A model generated the notes under the pieces. It saw nothing but the letters and a program-made list of their open reading frames with translations, was not told the DNA's origin and did not search any database. This document shows, piece by piece, positions 34,986 through 47,179 of a DNA stretch of 64,000 nt. The stretch's first letter is position 1. Each line of letters opens with the position of its first letter. The stretch lies in NCBI GenBank assembly GCA_026075535.2, contig AP026549.1, positions 7,192,001 through 7,256,000 on the forward strand, given 5' to 3'. The DNA comes from Tricholoma matsutake. Its lineage: Eukaryota; Basidiomycota; Agaricomycetes; Agaricales; Tricholomataceae. Made by a program: the position numbers and the translations under genes.

Positions 34986-36458
34986 TCACATTAGGTGTGG
35001 TCCACAACTTGAGTCAAAGGCTGTAAAAATGCACTCAGGGGAGTGTTGAAGGGGCACATGTCCAAGCATGAACAGTGCAGTGCCCAGCAGGGCTGTGCAA
35101 CAATGGTGATTCAGGTACAGTAAACTGTGGAGCATTGCCTGCAGGAGGACAGGATGTTTGCAGATGTAAATTTGCCACGCAGTGGATGCCCATTGTCTGA
35201 TCCCTTGAATGATGTGGGGTGCAACCCTGTTCTCGGCTAGTGAAGTGGTGCCTCCAGCACACATAGACTGTCTGGCCACATCCTTCTTGAACCACAAACA
35301 CAAACATCGCATAAAGAAAGCTCTGGTGGGAATCTTACCCTTGGTGGTAAGCCAGAGTGGAGAAGACAGAGGAAAGTGATGGTCGTGTGAAGTGATGTAC
35401 AGGCAGAAGAGTTTCATGGGATTGCAGGGTAATGGGTCTTCATGAATGATAATGGTGTTCCCCTCGAAAAATCTGTCAGCCTTGTGGCCAGGCAAGAAGA
35501 ATTTGAGAAAATTTGGGGGAGATGCAGACAGTACTGCATTTTGTCACCTTGCGAGGATCTTGAAGGGCTATGTTGTCTGGAAAAGTCAACTCTCCAAGTT
35601 GCATCAATGCAAAGAAGCCAACACAGAGTTGGGTGTAGAAGAGAAGGTCATTGTGGGAGCTGGTGTCATTGAAGGAAGAGCATATGGTGTTCAGGTCCAT
35701 GATGGTCAGGGCACATTTTCTGACAGTCGGTGTCCCATGTAATCGTTTGCAACCTTCCAGCATGCAATGAATGAGTTGTCCTCTCCATGCGTCGCAGACA
35801 TAAGGTTTGAGCTGTTGACAGATGCCAGAAAGGTACGTGTCGACTGAGTCAGGCTTGATGTGGTGACACATGTAGATGGTGTAGAGGCTGAGTGTGTCTG
35901 CAGTGGGTTCTACAGGCAGATCATGGAGGCAGATGAAGGATAAGTAAGAATTCAGAGCTGAGCTATAGTTGTTCCAAGTGCTAACATCAATGGCTTGTCC
36001 CAGAGCAATAGCCCACTCTCGAACAAGCCTCTCTCATGACCACGGCTCCCACAGTGGCTGCCAGGCATGAACATGAAAGGTGATCATTTTTGGGCTGCCC
36101 CCAACATGAAAAGATGTGGGGGTTGAAAAGTTTGGATGAGCAGAGGGGATTGAACTCAGGCAGGCATCTGAGGGAACTGAAGATGTCAACAGTATTCATA
36201 CTGTCAGTGTAGATGATGATTCACGAACTGTGAAGCATGGTCATCTTGAAATCTCCACATGCACTCGCAACAGCCAAAGCTTCAAAGTAAAAGATGATGT
36301 CTCGGGCAGTGTGGTTGGGCACTGGAGCATAGAAGCCTGTCAAAAGAGCAGGATAGTAGAATCCATGCAGGCATTGCAGTAAACGATTGCATCTGTGTCC
36401 TTGGTATCCCATGACATGCTGGAAAGCAGATTGATCCCAAGCAAGGCTTGCATGTGAT
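34986..36458 (-). pseudogene. Tyrosine-recombinase retroelement remnant (RNase H + recombinase)
   Basis: The 5' part (36412-36130) reads YYPALLTGFYAPVPNHTARD, FYFEALAVASA and IIIYTDSMNTVDIFSSL, an RNase H-like domain. Next come a core-binding domain (EWAIALGQAIDVSTWNNYSS, MCHHIKPDSVDTYLSGICQQ) and a catalytic domain (GFFALMQLGELTFPD; frameshift near 35490; PGHKADRFFEGN; AGGTTSLAENRVAPHIIQGI; WQIYICKHPVLL). This order is that of DIRS-type or related basidiomycete elements. Catalytic Arg positions read Gln (CAA, in MQLGE) and Cys (TGT, in SMCAGG), both CpG-type losses, while the Tyr remains. The RT portion is cut off at 36459 by the LTR of element C. Confidence 0.75.
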
Positions 36459-37209
36459 TGTTAGGAAATAGCCCCATTACCTAATAATATTTTATTTTAT
36501 TTTATTATGTCAAATTATGCTACATGACGCCAAATGACACTACACTTTGATAGCATGAGAATTTTATTCTGCATGCATCACTATGTACACGCATGTATGC
36601 ATACATCAGTAACAATAATGTACAATATATGTCACATAGTATATAAACCCTAAATATACACCTAGGGGACCGCAGTTGTGTTCTCTTAGGTATTCCACCT
36701 ATGCTTGTGGTGTGAAAGGCCTTTGTCAACAAACTCATCTATAAATAACCCCTTGCATCAAAACCATCAATTCCCCCATCACACATGCGGATCCCGCCCC
36801 CTTCTTGTAGAGAGAACCCACACGGTCTTAGCTGGCAGATAGTGGGTGTCGCCCTAACAGAAGAACACAACTTCCCATATCAGTGCGCCTTCTCTTGCTT
36901 GCACATATGTCATTGTTTCACTGCGCCACATCCAATTACTCATCCTTTCGTCATGAGCCGGAAGTACTTGTACATATGTAATCTGCCTTTTCTTTTGTAA
37001 GCCAATGCCAGGCCTCACCTTATATTGCGACCACCAGTGATCGAGAGGCAGTGCTCATCATTAGGACAGCTGCAACCAGACAACCGATTGGATCTGCTTT
37101 AGTCCCAATTTACCTTACTCTATTCGGATGACTATTTTAGTTACAAGCCAAATTCAGTGATATCTCCGAGATCAGGCACTGTTGGAAGGGGTATTGATCT
37201 GAAGTGCCA
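36459..37209 (+). repeat. Probable 5' LTR of element C
   Basis: Begins TGTTAGGAAATAGCC exactly where the tyrosine-recombinase element stops making sense. A TATAAACCC box is near 36640. The right boundary is set at GTGCCA before AATTAGGCGCCCAATG, which resembles a Ty3 primer-binding segment (GGCGCCCA). No second copy is in the window, so the end is approximate. Confidence 0.5.
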
Positions 37210-37318
37210 AATTAGGCGCCCAATGAACAAACATCACGTGACCCATAAACGTTTGGAGAGGCCTCGAAGAACAAGTCTTGAATTTGTTGAAGAAGTGATT
37301 CATCACAGATTTTACCAT

Positions 37319-38340
37319 TATGTCCAAATCCTCAACTTCTAATCCTGGTCCTAATCCTGTTCCCACGCCAGTGCTAGAGGCAAAAATTGATGCACTTACA
37401 GCACAAATGTTGCAATTAGTGTCAGTGTTGGCAGCATCACAGCCCAGACAAGCAGAAGTACAGCCAGAGATGACAGGAGAGATGGAGGAGATGAGATGGA
37501 GGAGATGGTGGAGTGGATGTCGCAGGAGGATGAGATGGCAGAGAAATCCAGAAATGGAAAAGTGCACTTACCTAAGTACATGCCCCCACAAATCTTTGAT
37601 GGTACCATGGAGAATACAAAATCTTTCATCAGATCTATAGTATTGTACATCCATGGGAGGAAGCCAGAGTTTCGTACAGCCAAGTCTAGGATTATGTTTG
37701 CTCTCTCATACATCCTGGGGGGGAAAGCACAGCTCTGGAGAAATGAGGCTATTAATCAAATTGCCACGGGAAATAAACCATTTGCAACCTTCAAGGAATT
37801 TTTGGAGAGATTGGAGGCACAGTTTGTGGACCCTAATCCAAAGGCAACAGTCAATGCCAAATAAAAAACCATGCACCAAGGTTCCCTAATGGCAGATGAA
37901 TTTATTTTGCAGTTCAAAGCAGAAGCTTTGCAGACAGATATGGGAGAAGCCACATTGGTAGAGTTTTTGAAAGCAGGATTAAATCCCTCTTTATTCAAGT
38001 CTATCTACTGACTACCTTCCATGCCAGAGAAGTTGGACGAGTGGTATAATTGGGTGATGCGCCTTGATCAGCAATATCGGCAGGAACAGGCAGAATCAAA
38101 GTTAATGTATGGAAGTAGCAAATTTGGAAAGCCATCAGGAGGAAAGTCCAAGAAAGGAAAGGCACCTCAGGTGCAAGCTCCGAGGGCACAGCCACTGGCC
38201 ATGGCAGTGACACCTATAGTTACGGAGTCAGCACCAGCAGATGCAATGGAGGTTGATCAAGTGGGGAGACAAGCCCACTTAAATGTTTTAACTGTGGGCA
38301 GTTAGGACACATTGCTAGGAATTGTAGGCAGAAAAGAAAG
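37319..38340 (+). pseudogene. Element C gag
   Basis: The start is MSKSSTSNPGPNPVPTPV at 37319. A frame change in a Glu/Met-rich run (about 37480) leads to the capsid core KYMPPQIFDGTMENTKSFI, FALSYILGGKAQLWRNEAI, FKEFLERLEAQFVDPNPK. It continues past TAA 37862-37864 and TGA near 38009 to EWYNWVMRLDQQYRQE. The tail has a zinc knuckle, CFNCGQLGHIARNC, at about 38286-38328. The TAA is one of the few non-TGA stops and fits CAA to TAA. Confidence 0.8.
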
Positions 38341-38411
38341 ATTAGGGAAGCTACAATTGAGGAAGTGAAGCTGGAGGAAGGCAAGCAGAAGAATTTTGTG
38401 GAAGAGTCCCA

Positions 38412-39026
38412 GTGAAGGTTTCCCCATTGGTGACCCAGAATTGTTACAATGTATTAGTATCTGAGGAAACCCAGAGCAAACCAGAAAAGGAAATGGAGGA
38501 GGAGTACAATCATTGTGAATCATGTGACAAAGAAAATTGTCACACACCATTTCCGAAAACCCCTAAATTCTTTATTCGCTCTGTGCGAATAGAACCCGAA
38601 ATCACATTGACTATGGGATTGAAGACAGTGGACACACATGCAGCGATTGATGTGGAAGCATTGCTTGATAGTGGTGCTACAGGATTATTCATTAATCGGT
38701 CCTTAATTACCGGAAACGGTATTCACACATGCAAGCTGGCACAACCTATAATGGTGTATAATATTGATGGAACAGTCAATCGTGGAGGGACTATCAAGGA
38801 GGAGGTGACTATGATACTAAGGTATCAGGAGCATCAGGAGCGAGCCATATTCGAAGTGTGCAATCTTGGGAAAACCAATCTAATAATAGGATGTCCATGG
38901 TTATGGAAGCATAATCCTGAAATTGATTGGAAAACTGGGAAAGTACAAATGACTCGTTGTCCTAAGGAATGTAATGTGTATGGGAGGAAGATGAAGAAGG
39001 AGAAAAGGAAAAAGAGAGAGGAAGAA
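38412..39026 (+). pseudogene. Element C protease, truncated by element B
   Basis: The frame contains VDTHAAIDVEALLDSGATGLFINRSL near 38630-38700 (catalytic D-S-G) and NLIIGCPWLWKHNPEIDWKTGKVQ, the C-terminal part of a Ty3 retropepsin. It ends in a Lys/Glu-rich tail that runs into the LTR of element B at 39027, so RT and the rest are missing. No continuation is found after 45049, which suggests a deletion or recombination beyond simple insertion. Confidence 0.8.
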
Positions 39027-39449
39027 TATAAGGGCAACCTCAGCCTCTAGCAAAGGGAAATCCAAAGTTAAAATTATACTACATATTACAGGGATTGGGG
39101 ACGCACCTAGCAAAGGGAAATCTGAAGAGAAAACTCTAAGGATCCCTTTGCCATGCCCAGTATATGTGAAGACAACAAAAATCAAATAATAATCTAAAGG
39201 CAGAGATAGGCAGATCAAGGCCACCAAATGACATCATACCAAGGGGTAGATGTTGGAAGGGGTGCTCCACCTCTAGATATAAAACTGTCAACATGCACAA
39301 ACATGATAGAAAGGGAAATTAGTAATAAAATCTGGAAAAACATAGAAAATGAAGAATAGAAGGAAGTGAAGTGAGGAAAAATATAGAACGAATGTAAAAA
39401 ATAGGAGAAACACACAGGGCACCCCCCTAGTCCCCCTAGTCCCCTTACA
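39027..39449 (-). repeat. Element B 3' LTR
   Basis: As printed it runs TATAAGGGCAACCTCAG to CTAGTCCCCTTACA. It contains a duplicated GGGAAATC block and a GATATAAAAC box at about 39278. Confidence 0.88.
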
Positions 39450-39484
39450 TTATCCTTTCTCTAAGATGCATCACCCTGATGCAT

Positions 39485-41080
39485 TCAAAATTGCATATGA
39501 CCAAAGTCAATGACTTGAATGCGATGCGGTGCAGCAGTGTGCCATTGGTGGAATTCCTTGACTAACTGAGGGGCATTCATGTCAGACTCTTTGACCCATG
39601 AGTTCTCCTCATACCCATAACCCTTCCAATGCACCAAATACTGGAGTTTTCCTTGATGCAACCAGCTGTCCAAGATTGACTCGACTTTGTATTGGGGTTC
39701 TCCCTCGATCACTGTAGGCGCTGGTGGTGGGTGTGAATGGCATCCTGGGAATGGATCTGGGGGAGCTGGAAGGAGTTTGACGACATGGAAGACTGGGTGG
39801 AGTCTGGACGTGGAGGCTGGGAGGCATAGACAATAGGCATGCATTCCAACATACTTGACGATGGGGAAAGGTCCCAGGAAGCGATGAGCGAGTTTCTTGG
39901 ACAGATGCATAGTGGAGATGTCACTGGAGTCAAGATAAACTTGATCACCAACCTTGTACTGAGGGGTCAGAGAATGGCGTTGGTTGTAAAAGCGTGCCAT
40001 GTTGTCCTTCGCCTTTGCTAAGGCTGCCTTTGCCTCCTCCAAGCTATCCCGCATGCGTTCTGTGAACTCATTCACTGTCTCGATGTGTGAGGGAGTTTGG
40101 CAAGGTTCAAATCCCATGTGTGGATGTCGTCCAGTGTCTAAGAGGAAAGGGGTCTGTTGAGTGGAAGCATGGACATGGTTGTTGTATCTGAACTTGGCCA
40201 AGGGGAGAAGATCATCCCAATTGTCCTGGCATTCATTGACAAAGATGCAGATGTACTGCTCCAGTTCCTGGTTGACTTGCTCAGTCTGGCTGTTGGTTTG
40301 TGGGTGATAAGCAGTCGAAGCAAGGAGTTTGATTCCCAGGAGTCAGTACAGCTCGCGAGTGAACTCTGTCATGAACTGAGGGCCACGATCAGAGAGGAAA
40401 GCACCAGGAAGTCCGTGTAATTTCCACACATGGTGGAGGTAGAGTCAGGCAGCACCCAGGGTACTGACAGTGGTGTGAGTGGGAATGAAGTGAGCGCGTT
40501 CTCCCACTGAATCAACTGTGCACATCACCGCATCAAACCCATTCAACTCTGGCAACTCCACCACAAAGTTGATGCTGACAACATCCCAACAACTCTCTGG
40601 AACAGGAAGAGGGTGTAGCTCGCCAATGGGTTTGCAATGAGGAATCTTGGTGCATAAGCAAAGGTCACAAGTATGACAATACTGATCAATGAGCCATGAC
40701 ATTTGTGGCCACCAATAATTCTGTGAGGTGAGCTCCAAGGTCTTCCAGCATCCAGGATGACCAGCAATCTGTGAGTCATGGTGTTGGGATATGATGTGCT
40801 GGCAAAGGTCTGGGTCATTGGGGACATAGATGTGATTCCTGAAATACAACAAGTCCTCTTTTTCAGCCCACTCTGCCGCACGCAAGGAAAGGGTAGATCC
40901 CTTCCTCAGTTCTTTAACAGCTCGGGCAACAACATCCTCATGTAAACCACTATGGTTTGCACAATGAATGTCATGTAGAATGTCCTGCTCCTTGCCCTGG
41001 GGTGTGATGCCTTCCAGTGCCTGAATGGTGAACAGGTCTGGCTGCAACAACACAACATTTTGGTTGTCATCACCATGGTC
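39485..41080 (-). pseudogene. Element B integrase with chromodomain
   Basis: From 41053: an N-terminal H2C2 domain (HHDSQIAGHPGCWKTLELTS, NYWWPQM, CHTCDLC), the catalytic core ([58 protein letters not shown]), a GPY/F module (LAHRFLGPFPIVKYVG) and a chromodomain at the C-terminus (YKVESILDSWLHQGKLQYLV, HWKGYGYEENSWV). TGA codons near 40444 and 40340 replace Arg (AA-x-LYLHH, ELY-x-LLGIK). The final 238 codons (40201-39485) are uninterrupted. Confidence 0.88.
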
Positions 41081-42250
41081 TGCATGTCAGGAGAGGGCAT
41101 CGGTCTTCCCCATGCTGCGACCCAGACGGTGGTGCAAGGAGAAGTTGAATCTAGATAGATACAGGGACCAACAAGCTTGACGACAGTTCAATTTCTTGGC
41201 CATCATAAAGTACTCGAGATTCTTGTGATCTGTCCAAATTTCCACCTTGTGTTGGGTACCCTTGAGGAAGTGTCGCCACTCCTCAAGCGCACACATTATC
41301 ACCAACATCTCCTTGTCATGGATCTTGTAATTTCGCTCTACAGCACTAAGGCTTTTGGAGTAGAACACAACAGGATGCCACTTCTGGTCCTCTGGAGACT
41401 GCTGAGACAACACGGCGCCCATCGCAAAGTCAGAACTGTTGGCTTCTACACAAAAAGGACGTGAATCATCAGCAAAGGTAAGGATGGGAGCGGAAGTGAC
41501 CATCTCCTTAAGCTTTTCGAACACTTCCTGTTGTGCATTATCCCACCTCCATGCCTTGTTTCCTGTCAAGTTGAACAGTGGTCATGCATGATGTGAGAAA
41601 TCCTTGATAAAACACCGATAGAAATTGATGAAGCCCAGGAAAGACTGCACCTCTTTCTTGTTTGTGGGCATCAGCCAAGCTGTGACCCCATTCACCTTGA
41701 TAGGATCCATCTCCACCTGACCCTCCGAGATAATCAGGCTGAGGTACTCGATCTTGGTCTTCTCAAACTCACACTTGTCCTGATGAAGGCAGAGTTTGTA
41801 CTGTTGAAGCCATTCTAGGACGAGGCATGTGATGTGACAGTGCTCTTCAACCATGTGAGTGAAGATGAGGATGTCATCGAGATAGATGCAGACAATGCCT
41901 TCGAGGATGAGGTCGTGGAAAATGTCATTCATCATGGTCTGAAAGGTGGCAGGACTATTAGTAAGGCCAAAGAACATGACAAGTGGTTCAAAAAGACCAT
42001 GGTTGGTACGAAAGGCTACCTTCCACTCATCTCCCTCCTTTATCCTCACATTATTGTAGCCCCAAGGGACCTCGAGCTTGGTGAAGTATCGGGCTCCACA
42101 GCGCTGGTTCATGAGTTCAGAGATGAGAGGTAATGGGTAGCGATTTTTGACCATGATGTTGTTGAGCCTTCTGTAGTCTTGAACTGGTCGAAGTGAGCCA
42201 TCCTTCTTCTTGACAATGAAAAAGGGAGAGGCCATGGGTGACTTTGATGG
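41081..42250 (-). pseudogene. Element B reverse transcriptase and RNase H
   Basis: RT: FFIVKKKDGSLRPVQDYRRL, YTFTKLE-type strand, AFRTNHGLFEPLVMFFGLTN, then YLDDILIFTHM, thumb EVQSFLGFINFYRCFIKDFS. RNase H: VEANSSDFAMGAVLSQQSPE, ERNYKIHDKEMLVIMCALEE, WTDHKNLEYFM, ending in KTDALS. TGA stops at 42236-42250 (before PSKSPMASP), 41582 and about 41087 stand where Arg belongs. Catalytic residues are intact. The RT sits in the usual place after the acidic linker at 42667-42251. Confidence 0.9.
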
Positions 42251-43343
42251 TCAAATACATCCAGAGGCCAGGTGCTTGTTGATGAACTGGTCAAGCTGTT
42301 GTTGTTCTTCAGGAGAGAGAGGATAGACCTTGCAGGATGAAGGGGTTGCACCAGGGGTGAGTTCGATCACGTGATCCCATGGCTTGCGCGCAGGGAGAGA
42401 GTTGAATGATTCCTTGGAGAACACATCTCCAAACTCATGGAGATGAGGGAGCAAGGAATTAGTAGAGGATTTAGCAGCATTGTTTTTGTGGAAGGCCTCG
42501 GCGAGGCATTGGGATATGTTCGATGTAGCACACACCTCATGTGATGGACAAATCACAGTGTAGAAGATCCGATCACCTTCCTCCACTTCCTCTGGCTCAT
42601 CATCATCATCATCCGAGTCTGGCATCAGATCAGGGACCCCTTCCAACTCCACGCAGGGGTTCGGCACGACACTTCTGAGTATGTCATATCACGGCCTTCT
42701 GTCCATGACATTCTTGCCTGGCTTCTGTGAAACAAGTATGACAGCGGGATGGACATCAGCTCATGGTAACCTCCCCAGTATGCCAGTCGACCTCTGGGTT
42801 ATGATCTCAAAGCCACGGATAGCCCAAAATCACCTTTTGCTTTCCTAATTGAGTGACAGCAAAAAGGGCACACTCACTATGATCTTTGTAACAGAGGACC
42901 AGGTCTACAACCTCTTGGATGGCACCAGCTTCATTTGGGGACCCATCCACATTATACACAGGTATTGGACGTGAGAGTGAGCGAGTATTTAGGTGATGTT
43001 GTTGTGTGAGATGGGCATCGATGAAGAGACCGGTCGCACCAGAGTCCAGGAGCACAGAGACACCAAGTATCTGTCCAGTGTTGGTTGTCTGCAGTTCGAT
43101 TGCTAGGTTCAAGGAATGTGTAGAGGGAGTGGATGCAACAATATATTTGCATGGTAGTTTACACTCCCATGATTTAATTTTGGGGCGTGGAGCAGAGGGA
43201 GAGATGGGAAGAGCAGGTACGTCTTCAGCCAACTTTGAAGGGTCAGAAAGGGGAACAGTCACAGAAATGGATTCATTCTCTGGGGATTCAACTGACAAGA
43301 CTTCAAAGTGGTTATGGACAGGCAGTGAGGGTGTACGATTCAC
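42251..43343 (-). pseudogene. Element B protease and linker
   Basis: The frame holds GVSVLLDSGATGLFIDAHL (catalytic D-S-G) near 43085-43030 and KQKVILGYPWL near 42820. A TGA (Arg in WL-x-DHNPE) and further TGAs follow. The acidic linker at 42667-42251 has DSDDDDDEPEEVEEGD and the RT-proximal ELTPGATPSSCKVYPLSPEE. It separates zinc-knuckle gag from RT. Confidence 0.85.
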
Positions 43344-44622
43344 TCGCTGCGAATAGAAAAATCCTGCTCCTCTACAACTTCTGACTTGATCTCCTCTGCA
43401 ACCTGATCCTTTGCTTCCTTGACATCTACAAGCGCCAACAAGTCTTGGAGGAGTTCATCTCTCCCCTTGGGGGTGAGCATGTGGATATCCTGATGATGGG
43501 GACATGCTCCAGCCCTGTGCCCAGTTTCCCCACAATGGTAGCAGAGATCCAACCTACATGCACAGCTGCGGGCTGCATCAACATCCATTGGTACTGGGAC
43601 ATTGATGGCTGGTGTGGGAGTTTGACGAACAGGAATGGGGTTAAGGCGGGGAAGGGTTCGATTGAAGGTGTAGGGCACATGAGTGATAGTTGGAGCACGG
43701 AATGCAGCATCAAATGCCGCATTTGTGAGTTGGTTCTTGTCACAGAGTGAAGCAGCTTCATACCAAGCATAGATATCATTGTCTGCTGGGCGCCCTTCCA
43801 ACATCTGTGCAATCTGGTCCTGAATTTCTCGGTTGAGGCCCCATCGGAACTTCACCACCACTGGTAGCCCACTCCCATATCCTGCCATGTCCACCAAATC
43901 CTTAAACTCATCAATATAATCGTCCACGGATCGACATGCCTGGTGGTAAGAGGATGACTTGAGTCATGTCACTGCTCGGTGGCACTTGTTGAGGGGCAAA
44001 AGTGGTGTACAAACTTGGCTCGAAAGTCACCCCAAGTGGAGAAAGGTAGAGAACCAAGTTCTTTAGTTTGACGCAGAATACAGTCCATGTAAAGATAGGC
44101 ACGTTCAGATTTCATGTATGTGAAGGCCCAATAAATTTTTGCAGCCTCATCAACAAATTGATGCGACTGGAGACTGATGTATAACTCACAGGAATTAAGG
44201 AATGCACGTCCCTGCTCATGTGTGCCATTAAATTCAGTGGGGGGAGACAGTTTGATCTGGGCACGCTCTTTAGTGGGCACATTTGGCAGTACGTCGTTGT
44301 TGGGTGTGCTTGGAGTCGCAATGGGGGGAATATTGGTCGTAGGGTTAGTCTGGAGGGTCCTGATGAAGTTTTCGATCATAGATTTAAGTGAATCGATTTG
44401 TGCGCATATTCCAGAAACATCACTTTCAAGTGCATTGAGGCACTCTGATGCGTCCATGTCGCTAGGGGGAGCATTTGGCAAAAATGGCAGTGCAGTGAAG
44501 GTGAGACTGTCTGGAACGGTGTGTAGGGAGTCTGTGGAGCTTTGGGAAGCGTCGTCCACTCTGTACCTGCCTATCTTGGGCAGTGCATTTGCGATTTCGG
44601 GCCTTAGGGGAGAGTTTTCTAC
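43344..44622 (-). pseudogene. Element B gag
   Basis: Capsid: KLSPPTEFNGTHEQGRAFLN, YWAFTYMKSERAYLYMDCIL, then after a TGA at 43969-43971 and a frame change DDYIDEFKDLVDMAGYGSGL and VKFRWGLNREIQDQIAQML. The zinc knuckle is CYHCGETGHRAGAC near 43540. An upstream in-frame region continues into the LTR with no clear ATG before MDASECLNALESD at about 44459, so either the start lies in the transcribed LTR or it is that Met. Confidence 0.85.
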
Positions 44623-45049
44623 TATAAGGGCAACCTCAGCCTCTAGCAAAGGGAAATCCAAAGTTAAAATTATACTACATAGTACAGGGATTGGGGACGC
44701 ACCTAGCAAAGGGAAATCCGAAGAGAAAACTCTAAGGATCCCTTTGCCAATGCCCAGTATATGTGAAGACGACAAAAATCAAATAATAACCTAAAAATAG
44801 AAAAGGCGGAGATAGGCAGATCAAGGCCGCCGAATGACATCAGACCAAGGGGTAGATGTCGGAAGGGGTGCTCCGCCTCTAAATATAAAACTGTCAACAT
44901 GCACAAACATGATCGAAAGGGAAAATTAGTAATAAAATCCGGAAAAATCATGGAAAATGAAGAATAGAAGGAAATGAAGTGAGGAAAAATATAGAACGAA
45001 CATAAAAAAATAGGAGAAACACACAGGGCACCCCCCTAGTTCCCTTACA
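44623..45049 (-). repeat. Element B 5' LTR
   Basis: Partner of 39027-39449. It ends CTAGTTCCCTTACA at 45049 and differs by a few transitions and one short deletion in the C-rich terminus. Confidence 0.88.
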
Positions 45050-45256
45050 GAACTTATGCTATATATCTAGTAGTATAAACATGGCTAAAAGACTGGTTAA
45101 GACCAGTTTCAACTGGTCTTACATTGGTTTTTGTGAGTTTATGAAAGTGATCAACTGATAGTGTTGAAGGGTCCAGTCCATAGGACCGAAAAAAAGACCA
45201 AAATTGGACTGAATTGGACCAGAAAAGACCGGACCAGTGGTCTATTTATGGACTGG

Positions 45257-46443
45257 TGATAGGTTGTCTCCTTGGCTCAAAGGCTGATTCACCATTACAA
45301 CCACATTCTAATCACATCAGCTAACTCCCACGAGGTCCCAGAAGCAGCACCACCACTCCTGACCAAGTCTACCGAGCATGATATCGTATCAACCGTGTTG
45401 ATCGTACTTAGAAACCACATCACACAATCTTAGGACTACCTCGAAAGCCCCTAAGATCCTTCTAAATGACCATTGAACATCCCCAATCAACTTTGAACAA
45501 ACCGCGACCATGATCAAACATTGTTGACTGTCATCGACCATCATCAAGCATTATTGATCAATATCAAGAGACTACGAGCAACATTGGGTGCCACCTTCAT
45601 TATCTAAATGGTGGAAGACCATGCACCAGGAAGTATTCCAACTCATGCTCAAACCTGCTGATGGTAGGTCAGCCTCGTTCCAAGTCCCTACCGTGTACAG
45701 AAGCCACTGGACGGATTATTGTGAGACTTAGCACGGTTTATACACAAAGGACAGTCCCTTTTTAGTTCTATACCTTTTATTACTCTTTCATCATATGATA
45801 TATCTCTTTCTTGTTCGGATTCCAGTCTCCTTTTTGGCCTTGTGCCTTAACTCATATCTTTTGCCTCATGTTCTACACATGTTTCTTATACCATTTTAGG
45901 AAGTTTCTTTTAAAACATATAAAACTCTGTAGTATCTACTTGGAAATAACAAGAAATTGTCTTCACCTATTGTCTCGTATACAGTTCTAAGCATCCAATC
46001 AATCTTCTAAAACAATCTAAGTTTCTACGAGTTTTCTCGATCGACAAGAAACCTCTGCGATCATCGTCATCCTCAATATTCCTTTGATCCTCTTGTCGCT
46101 AGCACTAGTAACCATTCCAACACTTCCTAGCCATCGGCTATAGCCTTCATATACTATTGACCCATTGAAAGGTCCTCAGAATTCACACTTCGACCATTGA
46201 CGATAAAACTTGTTTGCCATCGATCTCGTCGATTGTCCTCAATATCAATTGATACCCCATCGGACCATGTCAAACACCTTCATCTCTTATAGAACTACCT
46301 TTGCGACTAGTACCAACTAGTTGTCCTCCCATAGGTTGGACCGCAAACATTCGGAACGTCTCACACCCTTCCTCTGACTCATGGAAATATCATCAGTTGC
46401 CTCATCAGCTGTTTTGATGGTTTTCCTGGGTCGAGTATCATCA
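45257..46443 (+). repeat. Solo LTR of element A family
   Basis: This is the reverse complement of 24295-25449 along its length (TGATAGGTTGTCTCC ... GAGTATCATCA). Flanks CTGG (45253-45256) and CCGG (46444-46447) fit a 4-bp target duplication with one CpG transition. The A-like solo LTR in element F also has a 4-bp duplication. Confidence 0.85.
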
Positions 46444-46813
46444 CCGGTCTTTTGCAGTCCAGTTAGCAGTCTTTCCATTTTGAAAAATGTCATAAAACTG
46501 AAGAAAACTGGTCTAAACCAGTTAGGACTGGTTTTATCATGGGACCGTATATTGGACCATGTTCCCACATGAAATCCGGTGAATTTGACCTCTGGTTCAT
46601 AAAAAATGGTTAAGAATTGAGAAAGATATAACCAAATCTATTTTTGTACAAGTATTTTGTTGTATCAGATTGATTTTCATTTGATTCCACTAATGATCAT
46701 GGGACTGACATGTATAATAATACTCCCACCATTTGTCAATGCATGCTATGCATCACATAATTTATGGTTGTCACATTACATTTCTTGGTGTTTGGCATGA
46801 GTCATTCAGTAGA

Positions 46814-47179
46814 TGTAAGGGGACTAGGGGGGTGCCCTGTGTGTTTTTCCTATTTTTTATGTTTGTCCTATATTTTTCCCCACCTCATTTCCTTCTATTC
46901 TTCATTTTCTATGATTTTTCCGGATTTTATTACTAATTTTCCCTTGCTATCATGTTTGTACATGTTGACACTTTTATATTTGGAGGCGGAGTACCCCTTC
47001 CGACACATACCCCTTGGTATGATGTCATTCAGCAGCCTTGATCTGCCTATCTCTGCCTTTTTCTATTTTTAGGTTATATTTGATTTTTGTCGTCTTCACA
47101 TATACTGGGCATCAGCAAGGGGATCCTTAGAGTTTTCTCTTCGGATTTCCCTTTGCTAGAGGCTTAGGTTGCCCTTATA
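46814..47179 (+). repeat. Solo LTR of element B family
   Basis: Runs TGTAAGGGGACTAGG to GTTGCCCTTATA (366 bp), matching the element B LTRs in reverse. A perfect GTAGA duplication (46809-46813, 47180-47184) flanks it. This fixes the LTR ends as TG...TA and shows a gypsy-type 5-bp target. Confidence 0.88.

Larger units (their letters stand above)
39027..45049 (-). mobile_element. Complete chromodomain Ty3 element B
   Basis: LTRs at 39027-39449 (423 bp) and 44623-45049 (427 bp) have ends TGTAAGG ... CCCTTATA in element orientation. They enclose gag, protease, RT, RNase H, integrase and chromodomain on the minus strand. The frame is long and interrupted almost only by TGA at Arg positions. The same LTR occurs as a solo copy at 46814-47179 with a perfect GTAGA duplication, which confirms the ends. 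The flanks of this full copy (AAGAA and GAACT) do not match, so one side may have been rearranged. Confidence 0.88.
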
